Positions 57,612-64,000 of a stretch of DNA of 64,000 bases are shown here, piece after piece. Numbering within the stretch: the stretch's first letter is position 1; each line of letters opens with the position of its first letter. The notes beneath the pieces are model-generated. The model ran no database searches and was not told where the DNA came from. It saw only the letters and a program-made list of their open reading frames with translations. The position numbers and the translations under genes are program-made. The stretch comes from Oreohelix idahoensis (lineage: Eukaryota; Mollusca; Gastropoda; Stylommatophora; Oreohelicidae). The stretch is from the NCBI GenBank assembly GCA_024509875.1, contig JAMPIV010014837.1, positions 1-64,000 on the forward strand, written 5' to 3'.

Positions 57612-60600
57612 ATGGATTCAGCTACTCAACAGCGTGAGCATCAAGTACTTTTGTTGCAACAGCAAAATCAACTGCTTCAACAACAACTATCACTGCAACA
57701 ATCAGCGAGTCAAAATTTGCCTGATTCTTCTGAAAATTCTTCAAGCACGTTACAGTCGATTGGTAGTACTCTTAGCTCCATAACACAGAGCGCCAACTTC
57801 CAAAATATTAATAACATTGTCAAGCCGTTTCTTGGTGATGCTACTCAATTTCGCCAATGGCTTATTGACATTGACAAGTTTGTATTTACTCACCCTCCCT
57901 ACTCATACCCCACCACCATTGGTGCTGTTACTAATCCGCGTGTATCGTTTAGTAACTACCCTCCTCAGTGCCGTTCACTTTCCTCTCCTTCCTTTACAAG
58001 CTTCCCTTGTACTTCCAGTAATCGTACTTCTCCTCCTCAGCCTCTTTTCCCGCAACTTTCTCCTTCTCCCTCCTCATCCTCGTATGGACCACCTAAACGC
58101 CCCTACACTGTCCCTCCTCCTCCTCTTCCGTCTGGCCGCCCCATGCGAAAAGCTACTGTTGCGTGCATATTTTGACGCACATATTACAAAAATCGATATG
58201 GCTATTTAATATGGAAAAGATATAGACATTCATTCATTTGTGTATAAAAATGCTGTCTATGGTAAAGCTAGATAATTCATGATTGATTTACACTTTTGAT
58301 TATAGGAGTAATCGTTCTTGATATTAATTCGGCGCATGGATATTGCATTCATGTCCGTACTTATTTGTTCGGGCCAGAAAATAGATTAATTTGCTTATTA
58401 TGTTTATGGCCTGAATTCATATGTATTACATATTATTAGTACAAGTAGAATCAGTCCTATATTGTATATTTTGGATGGGTAGGCAGGACTATATTCTTGT
58501 TATGCCGCTCTAGCGGAAGTATGAGTTGTCTTGACAAGTCGTGATGAGTTCCGATGTACCGTTTACAATGGCGGGTTACGCATTTTCAAGGGCTGGTACA
58601 TTCTTAAGTAAAAAATGATTTATGAAGTGGTTTTTCTTCTGTAGGAGATTGTGTCTCTACTAGAGTTTGTGTTAGAGACTCTCCTAATGTACGGTATCAT
58701 GTATGATTCGGACTCCAGGTAATGCCAGACCCTATTTTTGATGATCTCATGTCGGTTAGACCTAGCTGGAATATTGTGCTTCGCAACGCTAGGGTCGTGT
58801 TTGTATCGACGAAGATGACGGGCTTCCATACAGCAGTTATGTCTACGTGAAGTAACTGGATTACTGTAGAACTGTATGGAGAAACTTTAGGAAATTATTC
58901 ATATGCATTTCAAATTAACTTTGGCTTATATATACCCTCCTGTGAGTGAGTGAGCGACAACTCAGGAAGGCGGCCATGTTACATTCTTGTCATCATAATT
59001 TTGGATCACTGTCCAGAGAACGGGTCATGTATCTTACTATTCGGACAGTGGCAAGGAGATCTCAATTTTGATAAAAACCCCTTATCGTGGTTTCATAATA
59101 TGATATAAACTGTGAACATAAAGCAACTTTAGTTACTTACCAATCCGCCTTCACTGACGCGTTTAGTCAGATAGGGGATGCGGCCATAATGTATCATAAC
59201 ATTGGAAGCTATTGATGTACTACCCATTATATATGAATGTGTCATGACATGGGATCTACTATGTATGCCTGCAAATTGATGTGTCAACATATACCCATGA
59301 TTTACTCGTTATGTCCCAGTGTGTGCGTCTAAATAAACTGTGTAAAAAAAGATTCCAGCAGTCTGCATTGGTGCCTTGTAGACACAAGTGAATGAGTGCT
59401 TAGATTGGTCAGAACACGAACAGTCCACCATTCGCGTTAATCACACTCTACACTTCCACTCTATATATACACCATCCTGCGTCGGTTGAATTGACCAAGT
59501 TTAGGGCCTGCTCCCCCTGGAGCCTTAGAGGGAAACTACTGCTTACAGCTGCCTTTGCCTTCCCTAACTCAGGACTAGGGTGAGTTACCCATTTACAGCT
59601 GGGTAGACTGGAGCATGCCTGATCTCAACAACTCTGTACACTACAATGGACATATGCAGTAGTGGCACCACAAACAACATGCTACAGTGATTGATAGTGG
59701 AGCTTTACCGAAGAAAGAGAACACACTTTACAGCTACCCTCCAGTATAACCCTTCATCCTCTCCATCCATGTCTGAACTTTCATATTGTCCTACATCAGT
59801 CGACAACGGATCTGCCCCCGCCTCCCTTAGCAATCCTCCTGATCCGCTTACACCTGTTCAGCCCCATGATTATGATGCTTCCTCATCAGACTCTGATAGT
59901 CCTCCCAGTGATGTTTTACACAGACTCCGGTCTAGAGTAGTCCGTCGAGCTGCTGTTCCCTCCACCTCCAAGGTACCTTCTCCTTCTTCTCCCTCCCATA
60001 TGGTTGATCGTAAGAGACGTTATCGTTCTTGTTCCACCTCTGAAGGTCCTATCCCTCCTCCTGAACTGCACTCCCGTATCCACGCCCGTGACGCGCGTTT
60101 GGCTGAGTTACCCTCCATTACTCCGGACCCCTCTCATGCTTCGCCTCAGCATGATGTTATTAGACCTCCTGTTACAACAACTCCTGTCGTTTCCTCCCCT
60201 TCTCCCTCTGTTCATATCTCATCTGACCCCGCTCTTCCTCCCTCTGATTATTTTCTTCCACCTCCCTCCGACCTTGATACCGTCCCTGATTCCGACTATT
60301 TGGATATTGAACCTGCTCTTCCAACCTCTGATTATTTTCCTCCCCCTCCGTCAGACCTTGACAGTTCCCCCGACTCTGCTTCTTCTGATACTGAACCTGA
60401 TCTTCCTCCTCCCCCAGCTCGTTTTCCTTCTAAACGTCGTCATTCGACATCATCTGGCGATTCTGCTCCCCTTCCTAAGTACCTTCTCCAGCAGACTGCC
60501 CATGTGCGTCCCCGTTTTCGTCAATCCCGAGGTTCTGTTCATCCTCCTCACCGTAGTCCCTCCCCTCCGCCTCCCCCTCCCCCGTCACACCTCCGTCCCG

Positions 60601-60799
60601 TAGATTACGCATTCCCCTCCATTGTCCTCCCGCCGGTCCACAGCCTCCACTCCGTCCCTCCCGTTATTTCCCATCCACTCCCGTTGTCCATGCCATTGTT
60701 CCTTCCTCCCAATCTACACAGTACGATCCTCGCCTACCACCCCAAACCATTGAAAGATTGGAAGCAATGAACATTTTAGCGAAGTTGTTTACGACTTGA
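57612..60799 (+). pseudogene. family-C gag-like, Pro/Ser-rich ORF split by a solo LTR
   Basis: ATG at 57612 (MDSATQQREHQVLLLQQQ). It has a Gln-rich coiled-coil start, then a short gag-like segment with IVKPFLGDATQFRQWLIDID, and then an abrupt change to Pro/Ser-rich low-complexity sequence. The frame is interrupted at 58156/58157 by the solo LTR and resumes in the same phase at 59738, so it was continuous before that insertion. The second part has repeated DYFxPPPSDLD units (near 60245-60380) and basic patches (DRKRRYRS, SKRRH). The frame closes at 60770. A neighbouring frame, reading TIERLEAMNILAKLF and stopping at 60799, looks more protein-like, which suggests a late frameshift. No known enzyme domain is present. 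Function is unknown; a structural Gag is the best guess. Confidence 0.65.
58157..59732 (+). mobile_element. solo family-A LTR with perfect 5-bp duplication
   Basis: 1576 bp, TGTTGCG...TTTACA, flanked by GCTAC at 58152-58156 and 59733-59737. It is clearly diverged from the LTRs in the 10-36 kb block and represents a third subtype. No internal sequence is present, so the element was reduced by LTR-LTR recombination. It confirms the family-A LTR ends and the 5-bp duplication size. Confidence 0.95.
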
Positions 60800-62088
60800 A
60801 CTTTACATATCTCCAGATGCCGACTCCTGTCATGTTGACATTTCCTGCCATGATGTCATTTTCAAGCATGATGTCAAACCCTGTTTTTCGTATTGAACTG
60901 TACTTACCTCCAGATGCCGACTCCTATCATGTTGACTGCCATTTTCAGGCATGATGTCAAACACTGTTTCTCGTGTATTACGAAGCAAGTCTCTTACACT
61001 GTGCTCCCACTGCTGAGTTGGTTGATCCTGATGCTACGGTAAAGACCAACCGTTACGCATCCCTGAACATCTCGGTTGTGGACTTTATCAATTTGCAAGT
61101 TATGCTATGAAGTCCAAGAATCGCTATTTATGGAGAACTATTACATTTTAGTCCGCAAGAAAAACATTGCTGAATCTACCAGTACATGAACAATTACCCT
61201 TGCGGCCTCCTTTTACACATTGATGATGGAGATATCCCGACTCAAAAGAACTGTGTAATCCTCATATATTGCTAATGTATTTACATTCACACGCGTATTG
61301 TTATTAAGTCACGTTATTTTTGACTAATTTAATATTTGACCATCTTTTATGTCCCTTTGTTTTTTTTTCCCTATGCTTTTGACCATCTTTTATGTCCCTT
61401 TGTTTTTTTTTGTTTTTTTGCTATGCTTTTGAAGTAAGATTTTGCTCAGATTTGAGTGTTCTGTTCGTTCTGTTGTACCTAATAAAAGTGTTTAACTAAA
61501 ATACATTTTCACCAGCCACTAATGTTGGCATCATTCATGACTTATTATGATAATGACTCCATTTTGCGCTATGATTGTTTGAATTTCCAGTTCTTGTTCC
61601 ACCAACATATGTGATTTAACTATTTGCCATTTCTCCATTGAGTACCTTAGTCCGTTGATCACCAAGTTTCCATTCCTTGCATTGTTTCCGGTTATTGTTA
61701 CACCGGTGCAGTCATTTTTATTATTGAGACTTACCCATTTTGCCCATACTTTGCCACCAAGTTTTGTGGTTCCATTTCCATTTGTTCCATTAATTTTATT
61801 TCGTCACCCACTTCAGTTGAAGTGTAGGGTGACAGACATTTTGTACATCCGCCATTTTGGGCGTCCGCCATATTTTATGGGCACCCGCTATTTTTGTTTC
61901 CAGTTTTCCTTTGCGACATTAACTCGCTTGTCATGTTCTATCATATTTTATAATTCGCATAAGTTTGAGAGATATTGATAACTATCAACCCATACAAGCG
62001 GTTTGCTAGTTGGTTGATGATTGTTCAGTTCTATTTTTGCCCATTATTATTGCTAATGGTTCCTACCATGTCATCCCCTGTCATTACA
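60800..62088 (+). other. family-C 3' non-coding internal region
   Basis: No pol-like coding sequence. Short direct repeats are visible: CTCCAGATGCCGACTCCT twice (60810-60930) with similar CATGATGTCA blocks, and GACCATCTTTTATGTCCCTT twice (61337-61400). Otherwise I see nothing. Confidence 0.5.
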
Positions 62089-62350
62089 TGTGTCCCTTGA
62101 CTATGTCCATCAGTCCCTACTTATGTCCCTTGATTATGTCCATCAGTCCCTACTTATGTCCCTTGATTATGTCCATCAGTCCCTACTTATGTCCCTTGAA
62201 TATGTCCATCAGTCCCTACTTATGTCCCTTGACTATGTCCATCAGTCAATACTTATGTCCCTTGATTATGTCCATCAGTCCCTACTTATGTCCCTTGACT
62301 ATGTCCATCAGTTCCTACCTATGTCCCTTGACTATGTCCATCAGTCCCCA
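62089..62350 (+). repeat. 33-bp minisatellite, about 8 units
   Basis: Units of the form TATGTCCCTTGATTATGTCC plus ATCAGTCCCTACT, period 33 bp. Because 33 is a multiple of three, at least two frames stay open through the array, one giving MSLDYVHQSLL repeats. There is no sign that it is translated. Confidence 0.93.
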
Positions 62351-62542
62351 CCCCTTCATAATTACCTCTTGAAATGTTAATGATATTGTTTCATCCATCA
62401 TTCCCATCTATTGATTGTTGTATTCCATCCGACACGATTTCTGGTGGGATACATGAACCCCGATATTTTTAGGGATTAGTCATTTCTTTTTAGGGACTAA
62501 AGTGTCTCCCTACGGGATACACTTTGGCGGCCCCCTGGCGTA

Positions 62543-63264
62543 TGTAACAGTGTAGACTACTACGTAGCTACAACTGTTAGCCTTATAGTAAAATACTTAT
62601 GAATGACTAGTTAGAGATAAATAAACCCTTAGTCAAGAATCAATGACATCATCAGTCATGACACACATGAACCCATGATGTCATCAAACCTTGTGTGGAC
62701 TCCATACAAGTCAGACCGGAAAACATTTAGATTAGAGAGAACTTTAAACAATGGTTGGTCATCATCACATAGAAACAATAATTTTAGACTAGAGGATTCG
62801 TAGATGGTTAGGTTAAAGATTATTTCAAACAGTCCACTAGCCCCCAAGACCAATCATTAAAGGTTTCCGGCCTTAACTCCAATGAGAAATATTTCCTCTG
62901 GCAAGCCATAGCACCAGACAAGTATAAAGACTGATGAATCTTAGTAACCAGTCAGAGCTTGAGACAGTTATCTCAAAGCTAGAGTCAAACCAACATAGGG
63001 CGTTCTTTAGTCGAGGTGTGGAGCAACCTGGCGCGTCCCCTACTACTGAACGAAAAAGCCCTTGACTCATACGGTTTGGATAATAAAATAACCGTCTAGA
63101 GATCTCCTACCATCCAGGAAAGTTAGTGACCCAGCACTAACCCCTGCCACGATTATGTTTGTGGTTCATTCCACATGAAGTAAGTTCGATCTAGTTTTAA
63201 TTGAAGTCTCGAATCGAATTTTTATTTCGCTAGGATTTCCACAGATGTCACAAAACGACTACAG
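62543..63264 (+). repeat. 3' LTR of family C, truncated by hAT
   Basis: It aligns with 56431-57152 with few differences, up to GACTACAG. The next bases are a hAT terminus instead of the LTR continuation TATTGAG. The remaining 0.4 kb of the LTR should lie beyond the hAT element, outside the window. Confidence 0.88.
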
Positions 63265-64000
63265 CAGTGTTTCTCAATCCTGATAATAGCAACGCCCCCT
63301 TTTGACAACTAATATTTTAAAACGCCCCCCACTTTTTTAACACCCCCTTGCTCTTTATCGTGCGCACGCGCACACACACGCACGCACGCACACACATATA
63401 TACATATATTCCACCATACTTTTAAACAAGCAATGCAGTTAATGAGTTATCTTTTCTTATAATATAAAGAAAAAGAGAAAGCACATTTTTAAAAGCATAG
63501 TTATATTAAATATGAGTTTAAGTACGGAATTATATACACCACAAGTTCATTATCCTTGAATTACAAATTGGCAGAGCAAATGATATAAAATTTGTTCTTA
63601 CAACTCTATAACTATCATATTCATAATCATATCATTTTAATAGCGCCTAAATGACCGCATATATTTCTTCAGATATGAATATTTAAGCCTCTCCTTATGC
63701 AACCATTTTAAATATGAAAAAATTGGAAACATTATTAGTTGATAATAATAATATAATTATATAAAAATTCACTTACCAATGAAGCTTAATGAGATCCTTG
63801 CGCTTGGTGTGACTCAGCCAGTTTTGAAATATTTGGTTCTAAGTTTGTTAAAAGAAGTCTCAAATCTCCTCTGTTACAAATCTGCAGTCGGTTTCGTTGC
63901 TTTTGTAGTAGCAACACTACTGCACTGAACCCCTTCTCCACCAAATACGACGTTGGGAATGCTGTAATTAGCAATTTAGTTTCACGCCAAAGAACGGGAT
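63265..64000 (-). mobile_element. hAT DNA transposon, one end
   Basis: It starts at CAGTGTTTCTCAATCC, a typical hAT terminal inverted repeat, with the transposase C terminus pointing toward it on the minus strand. The left flank GACTACAG (63257-63264) is the candidate 8-bp duplication. The other end is outside the window. A (CA)n-rich tract lies at 63365-63400. Confidence 0.8.
63786..64000 (-). CDS. hAT transposase C-terminal dimerisation region, partial
   Basis: The minus strand reads LLITAFPTSYLVEKGFSAV, RNRLQICNRGDLRLLLTNLE and a short tail to the stop at 63786. This is the hATC dimerisation motif, close in pattern to ZBED5/FAM200-like transposases (FPTSYLVEKGFS ... RNRL ... DLRL). The frame is open to the window edge, and the catalytic domain lies outside. 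Whether the full gene is intact cannot be judged. Confidence 0.85.
   Translation of the reverse strand, partial: PVLWRETKLLITAFPTSYLVEKGFSAVVLLLQKQRNRLQICNRGDLRLLLTNLEPNISKLAESHQAQGSH

Larger units (their letters stand above)
56431..63264 (+). mobile_element. family C: non-autonomous LTR retrotransposon with gag-like ORF
   Basis: LTRs lie at 56431-57560 and 62543-63264 (the latter truncated). The internal region, without the solo LTR insertion, is about 3.4 kb. It contains one long ORF and no protease, integrase, RT or RNase H that I can see. It is inserted in the family-B 3' LTR. The primer-binding-site-like TTTTGGTGCCGTTAACC (57572-57588) resembles those of BEL/Pao and some gypsy elements, so the autonomous parent is uncertain. 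Confidence 0.78.

Noticed and set aside
59691..60770. Stand-alone host proline-rich gene
   Set aside because: It is in phase with 57612-58156 across a solo LTR with a clean duplication and lies between family-C LTRs.

Overview
This window is animal nuclear DNA: AT-rich, with a spliced eukaryotic gene, LTR and non-LTR retrotransposons, DNA transposons and several tandem-repeat arrays. The mix of RTE-like, Jockey-like and Gmr1-like elements suggests an invertebrate. A mollusc is my guess, but nothing here proves the phylum. I recognised no bacterial or organellar features, rRNA, tRNA or CRISPR arrays.

Host gene: one conserved gene is visible, on the minus strand. It is the start of the Rab geranylgeranyltransferase beta subunit (RABGGTB). 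A candidate initiator ATG lies at 41022-41024, exon 2 at 40321-40428 and exon 3 at 3391-3588. Both junctions of intron 2 are phase 0. The remaining exons lie left of position 1. Intron 2 is about 36.7 kb and is almost entirely repeats.

Intron 2 (3589-40320), left to right: a 19-bp minisatellite; a short SINE-like insert with 12-bp target duplications; an old minus-strand LTR (family C) split by a 5'-truncated RTE-type LINE with an 11-bp target duplication; then about 27 kb of LTR retrotransposon family A. The family-A block looks like three tandem copies. It is better read as an older LTR-internal-LTR-internal-LTR tandem (9185-10249, then 20081-36460) whose first LTR was hit by a younger complete element (10250-20075, 5-bp duplication GCATG). 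After it come a LINE remnant, an 89-bp satellite that seems to be an amplified piece of a LINE coding region, and a 21-bp repeat touching the exon 2 donor site.

Family A, and a decayed relative (family B, 47730-56430), carry Ty3/gypsy-type domains but place integrase upstream of reverse transcriptase and RNase H. That is the Ty1/copia-like order of the Gmr1-like group. Every copy is broken: family A mainly by homopolymer indels, family B by stops, frameshifts, loss of the integrase core and loss of a catalytic RT aspartate.

Right of the gene (41240-64000) is a nested stack. LINE and Helitron remnants (41440-47729) come first. Family B then sits in a LINE. Family B's 3' LTR is interrupted by a non-autonomous LTR element (family C, 56431-63264) whose only long ORF joins a short gag-like segment to a Pro/Ser-rich region. 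That ORF was split by a solo family-A LTR with a perfect 5-bp duplication (58157-59732). The family-C 3' LTR was cut by a hAT transposon that runs off the right edge.
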